A stretch of 64,000 nt of DNA from CAWIVH01 sp963839475 (GTDB taxonomy: Bacteria; Acidobacteriota; UBA6911). The stretch is from positions 6,858 to 70,857 of the forward strand of contig CAWIVH010000016.1 of assembly GCA_963839475.1 (NCBI GenBank), read 5' to 3'. Positions 47,454 through 56,503 of this stretch are shown here, piece after piece. The notes under the pieces were generated by a model that was given only the letters and a program-made list of their open reading frames with translations, was not told the DNA's origin and ran no database searches. A program made the translations under genes and the position numbers. Each line of letters opens with the position of its first letter. Position 1 is the stretch's first letter.

Positions 47454-48839
47454 ATGCGAAAACTACTGTTGCTGTTGTATCTTTCGGCGGCAACCCGGAC
47501 TCTCGCCGCGGAGGAATTTCTCAAGGTCAGTCGCTTTGGCACCGTATCCATCTATCGGCAGTCGACCGCCCCGGCGCACATCGTTCTGTTCGTATCCGGC
47601 GACGGTGGCTGGAACTCCGGCGTGGTCGAAATGGCAAAGCAGCTCACCAGCCTGGACGCACTGGTGGTCGGCATCAATATCATCCAATACCTCCGAAATG
47701 CCGCCTCGTCCGCCGAAAAGTGCACCTACGCCGCAGCCGATTTCGAAATGCTCAGCCAGTACGTGCAAAGGAAACTGAATCTGAAGGCATATCAGCATCC
47801 GGTCCTGGTCGGCTATTCCTCCGGAGCCACTCTGGTGTATGCGCTCCTTGTGCAGGCGCCACAAGGCACCTTTGGCGGCGCCATGAGCCTTGGTTTCTGC
47901 CCCGATTTGCCGCTGACCAAACCCTTCTGCAGGGGCAACGGGTTGGAGTGGGGGCCCGGGCCGAAGGGTAAGGGATACGCCTTTCTGCCCACGCCCTCCC
48001 TCAAATCGCCGTGGGTGGTGCTGCAGGGAGAAATAGATCAGGTGTGCAGTGCTGCGGCAGCGGAGAAATACACCGGGCAGGTTGGCCGCAGCAAACTTGT
48101 TTTGCTGCCTAAAGTGGGCCACGGTTTCGCGGTTCCCCGGAATTGGCTCCCTCAGTTCAAACAAGCCTTCAGATCGCTGATCGAAAACGAGGATCGGGTT
48201 CAAACCCCGCCTGCACCGGAGGTGGGCGACCTGCCCATCGTGGAAATTCACGAGGGGCAGCCCGGGAAAAGTACCTTTGCGGTGATGATCTCGGGGGATG
48301 GCGGTTGGGCCGGCATCGACCGCGAACTCGGGGAAGCCCTCGCCAGTCGCGGCATTCCCGTGGCAGGGCTAAGTTCCCTCAAATATTTCTGGAATCGGCG
48401 CACTCCGGAAGAAGCGGCTCGGGACCTGGAGCGCATCCTTCGTCATTACATGGATTCATGGCAGAAAGAAAATGCAATATTGGCGGGTTACTCCATGGGC
48501 GCCGATGTCCTTCCTTTCATGGCAAGCCGCCTGCCGGCGGATCTGCGGGCAAAACTGCGCCTTATCGTGCTGTTGGGCCCTTCCAATGGGGCCGAATTCG
48601 AGTTCCACGTAACCGATTGGCTTGGAAGCATGATCCGCCGGCCCGAGCTGCCGGTTCTCCCCGAGATTCTCAAGCTGCGGGGAAGCCGGATCCTCTGCCT
48701 GTACGGGGAAGATGAGGACGATACACCGTGCAGAAGCCTTGACCCCGGGGTCGCACACCTGGTTGCCGTTAAAGGAGGGCATCATTTCAACGGCAAATAC
48801 GAAGCTATTGCAGAGCTCATTTTGAAGGACGCATATTGA
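47454..48839 (+). CDS. AcvB/VirJ-like secreted two-domain alpha/beta hydrolase
   Basis: 461 residues from ATG 47454 (AAGGAGG upstream). A signal peptide (MRKLLLLLYLSAATRTLAA) is followed by two homologous hydrolase domains. Each begins with a SGDGGW motif (VLFVSGDGGWNSGV, VMISGDGGWAGID) and has a nucleophile elbow (VGYSSGATLVYALL; LAGYSMGADVLPFMA). The second ends with GGHHFNGKYE. This is the VirJ/AcvB family; AcvB hydrolyses lysyl-phosphatidylglycerol in Agrobacterium. A periplasmic lipid-modifying role is likely, but no lysyl-PG synthase is in the window. Confidence 0.85.
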   Translation: MRKLLLLLYLSAATRTLAAEEFLKVSRFGTVSIYRQSTAPAHIVLFVSGDGGWNSGVVEMAKQLTSLDALVVGINIIQYLRNAASSAEKCTYAAADFEMLSQYVQRKLNLKAYQHPVLVGYSSGATLVYALLVQAPQGTFGGAMSLGFCPDLPLTKPFCRGNGLEWGPGPKGKGYAFLPTPSLKSPWVVLQGEIDQVCSAAAAEKYTGQVGRSKLVLLPKVGHGFAVPRNWLPQFKQAFRSLIENEDRVQTPPAPEVGDLPIVEIHEGQPGKSTFAVMISGDGGWAGIDRELGEALASRGIPVAGLSSLKYFWNRRTPEEAARDLERILRHYMDSWQKENAILAGYSMGADVLPFMASRLPADLRAKLRLIVLLGPSNGAEFEFHVTDWLGSMIRRPELPVLPEILKLRGSRILCLYGEDEDDTPCRSLDPGVAHLVAVKGGHHFNGKYEAIAELILKDAY

Positions 48840-49297
48840 GCCGGGAAAATAGTCAACGTGGCGATGAGGGCTGATCCGTTCACCCGCCCCTATGGCCACA
48901 TCCGATCCCAGCCCTGCGGCTGTACGACCGCCTGATCCGCCGCGATGCCTGGGAGAGGTGGCAATCGGATTCGACCTCGTAACCTGTGAGGGATCGCTTT
49001 CTAGATAGATTGCCTCAGTTCCCAGCATCGCAGCGAGCTCTTAACCCAGGCCGAGTCTCGAACGGCCTAAGATCATTGCAATCCGCACAAAAGAAGCCAG
49101 TCTTGGTGGATAAAAGTTATTTCACCTCTGGACGCAAGGGGTGTATTCTCTGCCTGCTGCGTATTCACTCGCAGCAGGCTCTGACGAATAGCCAGCCCCC
49201 ATTGCATCAAACCTTTCCTCGCCGTACCGGAGCGCCAAATGCCCGAATTCGGCAACATCCTGACGTTGAACATACCCAACTGACAGGAGTGAAAACC
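48840..49297. other. Intergenic, no gene seen
   Basis: 458 bp before the collagen-like gene; the open frame through it has no start, and its codons look non-coding. Confidence 0.4.
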
Positions 49298-50314
49298 ATG
49301 AGAAGACTCATATACTTGGCAATTTCCGTTTTACTTTTGGCAATTGTCGTATCAATGCCTTGTCATGCTCAGGCGTCAAACCTAGTCATTATATGCGTTC
49401 GAGAGGACATGCGCCTGGCGCGCATTGTGAGCAATCCGAATGAATGCGGACCTGGTGAAACCGGAGCACTCCGGGACAGGTTCGACGTGCTGGGATCGGC
49501 GCTGCCGGGTATGGGCCGAATTGAGGCTTCGAATCCGCCGGTCGCGCTCAAGATCGCACGCGTGATCCCGGACCTCACCCTGCAGACCTTGTACATCGAG
49601 GGGACGAATTTCGGTCCCGCGCCGTTAGTTTCCGTCGCTGCCGCCGGGGGTGCTATCGTGCCGCTGACGGTCAACGGTGCCAACAATGAGGTGATCCAGG
49701 TCGAGCTCGATACGGTTACACCCGGCACCTACCTTCTCGTTGTCGTCAACGGCAAAGGCAACGTACAGCTGGACACGATGGCCATCACCCTCGGCGCAGT
49801 CGGACCCAAAGGCGACAGAGGAGACACCGGACCGACCGGGCTGCAAGGGCCCGCGGGACCCAAAGGCGACAAAGGAGACACCGGGTCGACCGGGCTGCAA
49901 GGACCCACGGGACCCAAAGGCGACAAAGGAGACACCGGGTCGACCGGGCTGCAGGGGCCGTCCGGGCCGACAGGACCAGCAGGGCCTGCTGGTCTCATCG
50001 ATCCAACGGCCTTAGTGACAAATTCCTGCGCCGAGTCATCGTCGTGCTATTGCCCCGCTGGAAAGGTACTGATCGACCACGGTGTCTCCTGCCCCTACAA
50101 CGACGCGCCCGTGGCCTACTCCCTCCGGGACAGCGCCATCCTGTGCTACTACAAGATGAATTACCTAGCGAGATACCATTGCGGCTTGATGAGCGCGGAC
50201 GAGAAGGGACCGCCAATGGGCGTGGAGGCGTACTGTAATTCGCAGTACGTCAACTGGGGAGTCAACACGATTTCGTATGCCATCCCGCGACGGATCGATT
50301 TGACCTGCTACTGA
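49298..50314 (+). CDS. Secreted collagen-like protein with IPT/TIG-like domain and Cys-rich C-terminal domain
   Basis: 338 residues from ATG 49298 (AGGAG 8 nt upstream). A signal peptide (ISVLLLAIVVSMPCHA) is followed by a short linker, an IPT/TIG-like fold (VALKIARVIPDLTLQTLYIE, GTNFGPAPLVSV, then NEVIQVELD) and about 23 Gly-X-Y triplets (GPKGDRGDTGPTGLQ and variants, about 169-228). The end domain (about 229-338) has eight Cys, likely four disulfides. The triplet part should form a trimeric collagen-like stalk presenting the C-terminal domain. Role in adhesion is inferred. Confidence 0.85.
   Translation: MRRLIYLAISVLLLAIVVSMPCHAQASNLVIICVREDMRLARIVSNPNECGPGETGALRDRFDVLGSALPGMGRIEASNPPVALKIARVIPDLTLQTLYIEGTNFGPAPLVSVAAAGGAIVPLTVNGANNEVIQVELDTVTPGTYLLVVVNGKGNVQLDTMAITLGAVGPKGDRGDTGPTGLQGPAGPKGDKGDTGSTGLQGPTGPKGDKGDTGSTGLQGPSGPTGPAGPAGLIDPTALVTNSCAESSSCYCPAGKVLIDHGVSCPYNDAPVAYSLRDSAILCYYKMNYLARYHCGLMSADEKGPPMGVEAYCNSQYVNWGVNTISYAIPRRIDLTCY
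49802..49963 (+). repeat. Three 54-bp tandem repeats encoding Gly-X-Y triplets
   Basis: Units at 49802, 49856 and 49910, each 18 codons (GPKGDxGDTGxTGLQGPx). Units 2 and 3 are nearly identical, so copy number can change by slippage without frame loss. Confidence 0.9.
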
Positions 50315-50581
50315 GAAACCCGCAGCAGGACTAGCGCGGAAGGCGCGCCACGAGCACCGGATTCGACAAGGATCCCATTATAGCGCTTCTTGTTGGCGAA
50401 AATCGCCGGGGCGCGCACCGGTATTTCTTTCACCAGAAGACCCATCCGCGGATGCTACGGCTCCAGCCCTTGCCCGCGCAGCGCTGCGCCGGTGGCGACC
50501 GACGCCACCGTCAAATCGACGAAGCTTCTTGTTTCCCCCGACGAAGGGACGGCCTAACGGGGAACTTGACGCTAACAGATC

Positions 50582-50815
50582 TTAGGCGATCTTTTCCAGG
50601 GTGGCTCTTAACGAGGTCAAATCATTAATGAGTTCCGGTTCTATGCGTTTCCAATAGGCGGGCCTTATGGCACGGCGTGAAACAAGGTCCACATGCCGGC
50701 CAAGCGCCCGTTCTAGCTCTTCCGCCAGTTCAATGAAACCCATCCCAATCGATGGATCAACTTCCACCAGTACATCGACGTCGCTATCCTCTCGTGCGTT
50801 CCCTCTAGCGGGAGT
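50582..50815 (-). pseudogene. MntA-type nucleotidyltransferase antitoxin, 5'-truncated
   Basis: The frame carries the metal motif end in ARGNAREDSDVDVLVEVDPS and the family tail GFIELAEELERALGRHVDLV. The start (GSxARG) is cut by a stop just upstream, next to the IS end. No HepT toxin gene is present. The preceding 50315-50581 holds no gene. Confidence 0.65.
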
Positions 50816-50852
50816 TTACTGGGAGCGAGGCCGCGCCTGTTGATAAGGAAAA

Positions 50853-52393
50853 CATCCGCAGTAGTTTACCGAGGTGACTTTGTCTTACCCACACGAGCCG
50901 GAGCCAAATCGCCGAGCCCGAGGGTTTCCGACAACATCTGTTGTGTGAGTGTCTGGCTGCTTTGAACTTTGGCCGTCCGGTAGGGTCCCTTTTCTCCCTG
51001 AGGCGGGTAAATCAGGGTAAATTCGTAAATCTCCCCGAGCTCCGTTTTCATTTGTTCGACTGTAATCCGGGGACAGGTGCGTCGTGCCTGGGAATGCAGA
51101 TAGTTGAGTAGGGAGATGCCGAGCATGCAGTAGAAAGCGTGGACGCGTATTTTACTATCGGTCCAGTGGTACATCGGTCCCCATCCGAGCCAGTCCCCGT
51201 CTTTGAGTCCTCGAAAGACCTTCTCAACCTGCTGTTGGCCTCCATAGCCCTCGACTACTTGTTCTTCAGTCCAATCCATGCGGTTTGTCATCAGGACGGT
51301 TCGGCCTAGGCGTTGTGTCAGCAGCCGGTTGAACGCGGATGAATCAACGTCGAACTGAAGCTTCCATTGCCCACCTTCGCTTTTGAGATCATAACGAATC
51401 AGTTGATCCAGGAACTGGGCCGCGGATAACCAGCGCGCAATCTTGTTTCGGATGTGGTCTTCCTTCAGTTTGCAGTCCGGCTGAGCCAGTTCCATCGATA
51501 GCCGCCGCAGCGATTGGGTGGTCTTGGCCAGACTCGTACTCAGGCTGTGAATCTGTTCGCTCAGAAAAGGTGCGGAATACTTCAGTACGCAGAGACGTTC
51601 TTTGCCATGAACGAGAAGTTTTGCCCGCGCCGCTTGTACTCCGGGCTGATCGCTGGTGAGGGGTTTCAACTTCTCGAGCGGCATCTCCCGGAACTCCGCC
51701 GGCGCCTGATTCCAGGGGAGAGCAGATATCCAGCGCACACCGGACTGCTCCAGAACGAGCGTGTTATAAAGCGCGGCGGATCCTTCATCGAATACCAGCG
51801 TGACTGTGTCACGGGGAATCTGATTGTCATCGAGAAAACCAAGCAGCCGCGGCAGCGAGTTCGAAAACTCTTCCGTGTCGGGTACATTCCCCGGATAGAC
51901 ATGATGGCAGAGTGACAGACCGTAGATTCCATCCAGGACATACGACAGGCCGACTTGCCGAAGATTGTGGCGCCCCTGCTTGTTGTGTCCGCGCTGCGCA
52001 ATGGTATTGCGGCCGTTCGTCGAGGCTACGAAGGTATAGAAGTTGGTGGCGTCGTAGGACAACAAATGCTCACTGACCCATTGCTTGTCCTTCCACAATG
52101 CCAGAAGTCGCATCTGCGCCCGGTCGAGATCATCCTTGTCGATCGAATCTGAACCTTGCGGAGCTAACCGGATTTTGTCGAAGCAATCCCAGAAAGCCTG
52201 CGAGGTAAAACGCTCGCCCGAGAATCTCGACCTTGGAGAAGCGGGAACTCACGGTGTGGAACCCGCAATGGGCCACTTCGGCACTATAATCGCCCCCTAA
52301 CTTGCTCAGTCGATCGGCATCTCGATATGCTTTGATCGGATTTGCGACATACGGACACCGTCCACGCTTCCCCGAAGGTACGCACCGCGGATT
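50853..52393. mobile_element. IS1634-like insertion sequence
   Basis: Transposase gene plus ends. Near the left end ATCCGCAGTAGTTTACC (50854-50870) is an imperfect inverted match to ATCCGCGGTGCGTACC read inward from about 52392. About 1.54 kb, fitting the family. No clear target duplication was found. The insertion lies between the antitoxin remnant and the phytase end. Confidence 0.6.
50866..52113 (-). CDS. IS1634-family transposase (5' part frameshifted)
   Basis: 415 residues as read. The DDE core is visible: first Asp in LLSYDATNFYTFV, second in TLVFDEGSAALYN, and Glu in GGQQQVEKVFRGLKDGDWLG with the Y-(2)-R-(3)-E-like context. A late FYCMLGISLLNYL is typical. In the same frame coding continues upstream of 2113's start (ERFTSQAFWDCFDKI and DLDRAQ before the ATG at 52113), and a further N-terminal piece (KAYRDADRLSKLGGDYSAEV, then AHCGFHTVSSRFSKVEILG) lies in another frame. 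So the full gene extends to about 52330 with one frameshift near 52220. Confidence 0.8.
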   Translation of the reverse strand: MRLLALWKDKQWVSEHLLSYDATNFYTFVASTNGRNTIAQRGHNKQGRHNLRQVGLSYVLDGIYGLSLCHHVYPGNVPDTEEFSNSLPRLLGFLDDNQIPRDTVTLVFDEGSAALYNTLVLEQSGVRWISALPWNQAPAEFREMPLEKLKPLTSDQPGVQAARAKLLVHGKERLCVLKYSAPFLSEQIHSLSTSLAKTTQSLRRLSMELAQPDCKLKEDHIRNKIARWLSAAQFLDQLIRYDLKSEGGQWKLQFDVDSSAFNRLLTQRLGRTVLMTNRMDWTEEQVVEGYGGQQQVEKVFRGLKDGDWLGWGPMYHWTDSKIRVHAFYCMLGISLLNYLHSQARRTCPRITVEQMKTELGEIYEFTLIYPPQGEKGPYRTAKVQSSQTLTQQMLSETLGLGDLAPARVGKTKSPR

Positions 52394-52407
52394 TTTTTGC
52401 CTGCCGC

Positions 52408-53493
52408 CTATCTGCGGGATGTTTCAAGTTTCACCGTGCCGGCGGTGGCGAAGTCTTCCCAGCGGAAGAGCAGGAAGTTCTTCGGGCCGCTGTTCATCGC
52501 AACCACCATGCCATTCGGGAAAGAAGGCCCGAGCGCTGCGGACGTCGCTTCGATCCCATCGGTTCCATCGGCGCCGCCGCCGACACTCTTGAGCATCTCG
52601 CTGTGATCGTGCGGATTGCCGGGCGCGCCTTCGCGCCGGTAAATCCGATACTGGCTGTTGCCGCCCAGCTGATCGGTGCATAGGATGTAGCCGGTCCCGT
52701 CGCTGTGCGCATAAATCGCGATTCCTTCGCGATCCGCCTTGAACTCGGTTTTGCCGAAATGGGCCAGCTCACGTCCGGCTTCGGGATGGTCCGGGTCGGC
52801 ATGGTACTTGTGGATCCCGTCACCTTCATCCGCGTAATAGACATAGCCGAGGGCGTCGTCGACGGCCACCGCCTCGATTTCGGTACCGCCGCTGTAGCGT
52901 CCGAATCGGCGCACCTTTTCCGCTTTCACTTTTCCCGTGCCGTCGTCCGACAGCCGGTACTGCCACAGGTACCCGTCGTTCGGGCCTTCCTTCGGGCTGA
53001 TGATGGCAAAGATGGCTTTATCGCCTGGCCGGCAGTACAGGCTGATGCCCATGGGAGCTCCTTTTTCGCCCGGCTCGCCTTCGAGCACGTTCAGGCCGGA
53101 TTCCGAGGAGACATCGGTCAGGATCCCTTCGGAATCGATTTTGTACACGCGCAGGCGCCGCTTCAGACGCTCGGTCAGAACCGCGATGTCCACGGATTGC
53201 CCTCCGAGCTGAAGGCCGTACTCGATATCGACGTTGTTCGGCCGGTCGAGGTTATCGATGGTCTGGCGAATCTTCCCGTCCAGGCCGAATACCACTAGCG
53301 CGCCTTTTGGGGCCGCGACCTTGTTGGTCCCGACGATTATGCTGCGGCCAGCGTCGGAAGAATTGACCCAGATTGCGGGATCATCCGGATCGTCCGTCAC
53401 CGATTCGGTGGCCAGCACGGGATTGATGTCCGGCGGAGTTGTTTGAGTACACGCAACAGCCAGGAGCAGAAACAGCAGCCAAATTATTCGCAT
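52408..53493 (-). CDS. Beta-propeller phytase (3-phytase), lipoprotein
   Basis: 361 residues from ATG 53493. The lipobox LAVAC follows a short signal (MRIIWLLFLL). The six-bladed BPP phytase motifs are DDPDDPAIWVN near the start, NNVDIEYGL, KEGPNDGYLWQYRL, GTEIEAVAVDD, DREGIAIY and TDGIEATSAALGP; acidic residues bind calcium and phytate. It releases phosphate from phytate outside the inner membrane. The IS ends just past its stop without interrupting it. Confidence 0.9.
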   Translation of the reverse strand: MRIIWLLFLLLAVACTQTTPPDINPVLATESVTDDPDDPAIWVNSSDAGRSIIVGTNKVAAPKGALVVFGLDGKIRQTIDNLDRPNNVDIEYGLQLGGQSVDIAVLTERLKRRLRVYKIDSEGILTDVSSESGLNVLEGEPGEKGAPMGISLYCRPGDKAIFAIISPKEGPNDGYLWQYRLSDDGTGKVKAEKVRRFGRYSGGTEIEAVAVDDALGYVYYADEGDGIHKYHADPDHPEAGRELAHFGKTEFKADREGIAIYAHSDGTGYILCTDQLGGNSQYRIYRREGAPGNPHDHSEMLKSVGGGADGTDGIEATSAALGPSFPNGMVVAMNSGPKNFLLFRWEDFATAGTVKLETSRR

Positions 53494-53699
53494 GGTCCAT
53501 CCGATCATAAATGACCATGGCCCCGAGGTGCCGGCCACAGTCGATGACATCAGGTTTGGGAAACTGAATTTACTCCGACTGCAAGAAACAGTCTTGCCAG
53601 ATCGAAATCCAGGCCCCATTCCATTTAAAAGACGTGCTCCACATATGACATCTCGCAAGCGCAGACAAGCATAATGTCCGTGGAACTCAGGAAAGGCGG

Positions 53700-54926
53700 C
53701 TAGGGGGCAGTTTCCAAATCGGTGGCTGAGCCATTCTTCGCATTCTCCAAGTTTTTGAGCCTCGCTCGCACGCGGGCGGCATCGGCCGATTCAGGCGCTA
53801 TCCTGAGGTAGGTACGCAACTCCTCAGCCATGCCCGTTATATCCTTCTTTAGTTCGAGGATGTTCGCCAAAAGAACATGCAGTTGCGGGAACCGGTGCTG
53901 ACCGTCCAGGCGCATTGCATTCCTGGCGCTTTGCTCGGCCAAATCCATCTGGTCCAGGTAATAGTTGGCCAGGGAATTCATGAAATAGGCCTCCGGGAAA
54001 TCCACGGGATCCAGCGCCAGTGCCTGGCCGGTAAGATCGGCGGCTTCCTGCCATTTCTGCTCAAGGTGCGCAAGTCGGCCGAGCTCGATGTATGGATTGA
54101 CATAGTTGCGGTCCGCCTCAATCGCCTTCGAGAAAGCTCCACGGGCTTCCTGGTTGCGCGCGGATTGCCGGTACACCAACCCCAGCCGGAACCAGGCGGC
54201 TGCATATCGGGGGAATGCCGCCACAGCCGTCTTTAGATGCCTCTCGGCCTCTTCAAGGTCGCCATTTCGGACTTCCTTTTCCGCCCGCGCGAGTGCCTTC
54301 CTGGCATTTTGGGGTGCCTGCAAAAGCGTGACGCTCACGGTGGTCCCAGGAACTCGCGCGATCGGATAGAGCACCATGCCACCCACATCGATAGAGCCAA
54401 ACGAAGCGAATTGGTCCAACTTCAATACATTGGAACGATAGCCCGCAAGCTGCGCGCGCAGTTCACAGCCCGTGAGAGCGACGGACCAGGCGGAATCCAT
54501 GCCGAACGGCACCAGAGAGGGCGATGTGGCTGCGCTGGCAGGGAGGCCCTGCCTGGGCACTGAGCTTCCTGTGGCGTCCGGCATCACATAGTTGGTCGCG
54601 CCGACCTGGAACGAGAAGCGACCGTTTGAATCCACATAGGCTTCCCTCCTCTTCACGCCGTTGCATGAACGCTCGATGACTACTCCGGAGGGGGGTGGTG
54701 TTCCATCATCCAACATTACCGACCCACAGATGAAGAGGCGCCCTGGCCGACGGGCTCGCTGCTCCGGCTGCGTCTGCGGAGTGGCGCCCGTTCCAGGGGG
54801 AGTCCTTCCGTGCGACACGGGCTCTGAGCCTCCTGGCTGGATGCTCCCCTCTATCCCTGCACGAGGCAGAAGGAGGAAAGTCGATAAAACTAAGCTGGCC
54901 ATCCGATGATTCCATCCGAGTGTCAT
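53700..54926 (-). CDS. Exported TPR protein with carboxypeptidase-regulatory-like domain
   Basis: 408 residues (GGGGGA 4 nt before ATG). A signal peptide (MASLVLSTFLLLPRAGIEGS after eight residues) and a Pro/Thr/Gln-rich spacer precede a beta domain (about 60-200: LFICGSVMLDDGTPPPSGVV, EAYVDSNGRFSFQVGA). TPR units follow from about 215 (NGDLEEAERHLKTAVAAFPR, AAWFRLGLVYRQSARNQEAR and so on). This domain mix is frequent in Acidobacteriota. Function unknown; probably a periplasmic scaffold. Confidence 0.8.
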   Translation of the reverse strand: MTLGWNHRMASLVLSTFLLLPRAGIEGSIQPGGSEPVSHGRTPPGTGATPQTQPEQRARRPGRLFICGSVMLDDGTPPPSGVVIERSCNGVKRREAYVDSNGRFSFQVGATNYVMPDATGSSVPRQGLPASAATSPSLVPFGMDSAWSVALTGCELRAQLAGYRSNVLKLDQFASFGSIDVGGMVLYPIARVPGTTVSVTLLQAPQNARKALARAEKEVRNGDLEEAERHLKTAVAAFPRYAAAWFRLGLVYRQSARNQEARGAFSKAIEADRNYVNPYIELGRLAHLEQKWQEAADLTGQALALDPVDFPEAYFMNSLANYYLDQMDLAEQSARNAMRLDGQHRFPQLHVLLANILELKKDITGMAEELRTYLRIAPESADAARVRARLKNLENAKNGSATDLETAP

Positions 54927-55222
54927 TGATCCCCCTGCTGGAGATGCCTGACATCATCGAGCCCGCCCCGGAGCGGAAGCTACGGATACCGGCTCCAAAT
55001 TACGCCTCGATTCGAATCATCAAATATGAACTGCGTGCTGCGTGAGCCCGATTCGGCTCTTGTTCGAACTCGAAAGCAAGCGCGATTCCGATGTGCGGGA
55101 ATGCGCCGCATCAATTCGTAGCATCTGTCGCCAGTCTCCGCAAAATCTGCTATCTGGAGATCAGTTCGCTAAATTCTCACCGGACACGCGGGCCAATCAA
55201 CACAGTACGAGTGCGCCTGTGT
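54927..55222. other. Intergenic, no gene seen
   Basis: 296 bp; nothing recognised beyond spacer sequence. Confidence 0.4.
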
Positions 55223-56272
55223 TCAGCTGACTTCGCACAGCGGTATACTTCCGTTGTGGATTTCGGTCAATCTGACGGGGCGATGCTCTCTCACGGATTT
55301 TGTAGCCGCAAGTCCGAGCTCGAGGGCCATGACGCCGTCATATACACTCACCGGCACGGACTTGTTTCCGTGAATCGCTTCCACGAACGCAAGCATCTCG
55401 CGCAGGTAAGATTCAGAGTATCGGTCGATGAGACAGTTCAATGGCAGCGACGAGTGTGTCCCCGTCCGATCGAGATGAACATAGCTGTCGGGCAGATTGT
55501 TGCCCACGACGACCATGCCCTCGGAGCCGAACACCTCTACCCTCTGATCGCACCCGTAGACAGCTTTCCGGCTGTTGTCGATCGTCGCTATCGCGCCGTT
55601 CTCGAACGACAGCACCGCGACCGACGTGTCCCAACCGTCGCCTTTCTCGGATGCCGGATCGACGGGGACATTCGCCCTTGCATAGACTTCCATGGCCTCG
55701 CTGCCGACCAGGTAACGCGCCATGTCGAAATCTTGGGTGGTCGTATCCAGAAACAGTCCGCAGGAAGGCCGGATGTGGCTCTCGTACTGAGGCAAAGGAT
55801 CGCGGCTGGTGATCTTCAGTACGATGGGCACACCGACTTTTCCCGATTGGACCGTGTCCCGCGCTTTCAGAAAACCGGGATCAAATCGCCGGTTGAAGCC
55901 GGCCATCAGTTTGATTCCGCTTTTTTCCACTGCATCGCTGACTTCCCTGATCCTGTCGAGGCATATGTCGATCGGCCATTCGCAAAACACGTGCTTTCCC
56001 GCGGCAGCCGCATCCAGGATCATCCGATAGTGCGTGTTTGTGGGAGTGCAGATGACCACGGCGTCCACGTCAGGAAGCTTCAAAACGCGCCTGTAGTCCA
56101 GAGAGGAGTACGGGATCTCATACTTCGCTTCCGTTGTTGCCAATTCACCCGGGAGGATGTCTGACGCGGCGATTACGCAGGCATCGGGGATCCGGTTCGC
56201 CAGATTCTCAATGTGGATTTTGCCGATCCGGCCTACACCCAGAACGCCAAAGCGGACGTTTCCATTGAACAT
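55223..56272 (-). CDS. Gfo/Idh/MocA-family (IolG-like) protein with altered catalytic residues
   Basis: 349 residues from ATG 56272. The Rossmann motif GVLGVGRIGKIH binds NAD(P), and the C-terminal beta-sheet domain is complete. It is close to inositol 2-dehydrogenase (IolG) in layout (NRRFDPGFLKARDTVQSGKV). Of the Lys-Asp-His triad only Asp176 remains: the EKP motif is EWP (Trp99 for Lys) and LDMTIHDFDMA is LDTTTQDFDMA (Gln180 for His). Oxidation of a polyol by the usual mechanism is therefore doubtful. Alone in its transcript; neighbours give no pathway. Confidence 0.85.
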   Translation of the reverse strand: MFNGNVRFGVLGVGRIGKIHIENLANRIPDACVIAASDILPGELATTEAKYEIPYSSLDYRRVLKLPDVDAVVICTPTNTHYRMILDAAAAGKHVFCEWPIDICLDRIREVSDAVEKSGIKLMAGFNRRFDPGFLKARDTVQSGKVGVPIVLKITSRDPLPQYESHIRPSCGLFLDTTTQDFDMARYLVGSEAMEVYARANVPVDPASEKGDGWDTSVAVLSFENGAIATIDNSRKAVYGCDQRVEVFGSEGMVVVGNNLPDSYVHLDRTGTHSSLPLNCLIDRYSESYLREMLAFVEAIHGNKSVPVSVYDGVMALELGLAATKSVREHRPVRLTEIHNGSIPLCEVS

Positions 56273-56503
56273 GGTCTTGCTCCTCCCCTCCGAGCCAAGG
56301 CTGCAGAATCTCTCCGTCCTTCTTGCCGCGCGGGGCGGAGCCGGAATGCGATGAGCCGCCGCCCTGAGTCTTCGCCCCTGCAACGATTGCTATCGGCCAA
56401 ACGCTCAAAGAACGCCGCTGATATCAAACTCAGGAACACGGGCGATCGGCACGGCCAGGGATTCCGCACCGATCGTCCGCACCGAAATAGCGAGCGTTAC
56501 CGC

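Noticed and set aside
49802..49963. CRISPR-like direct repeats
   Set aside because: The 54-bp units are contiguous, in frame and encode Gly-X-Y triplets; no spacers or cas genes.
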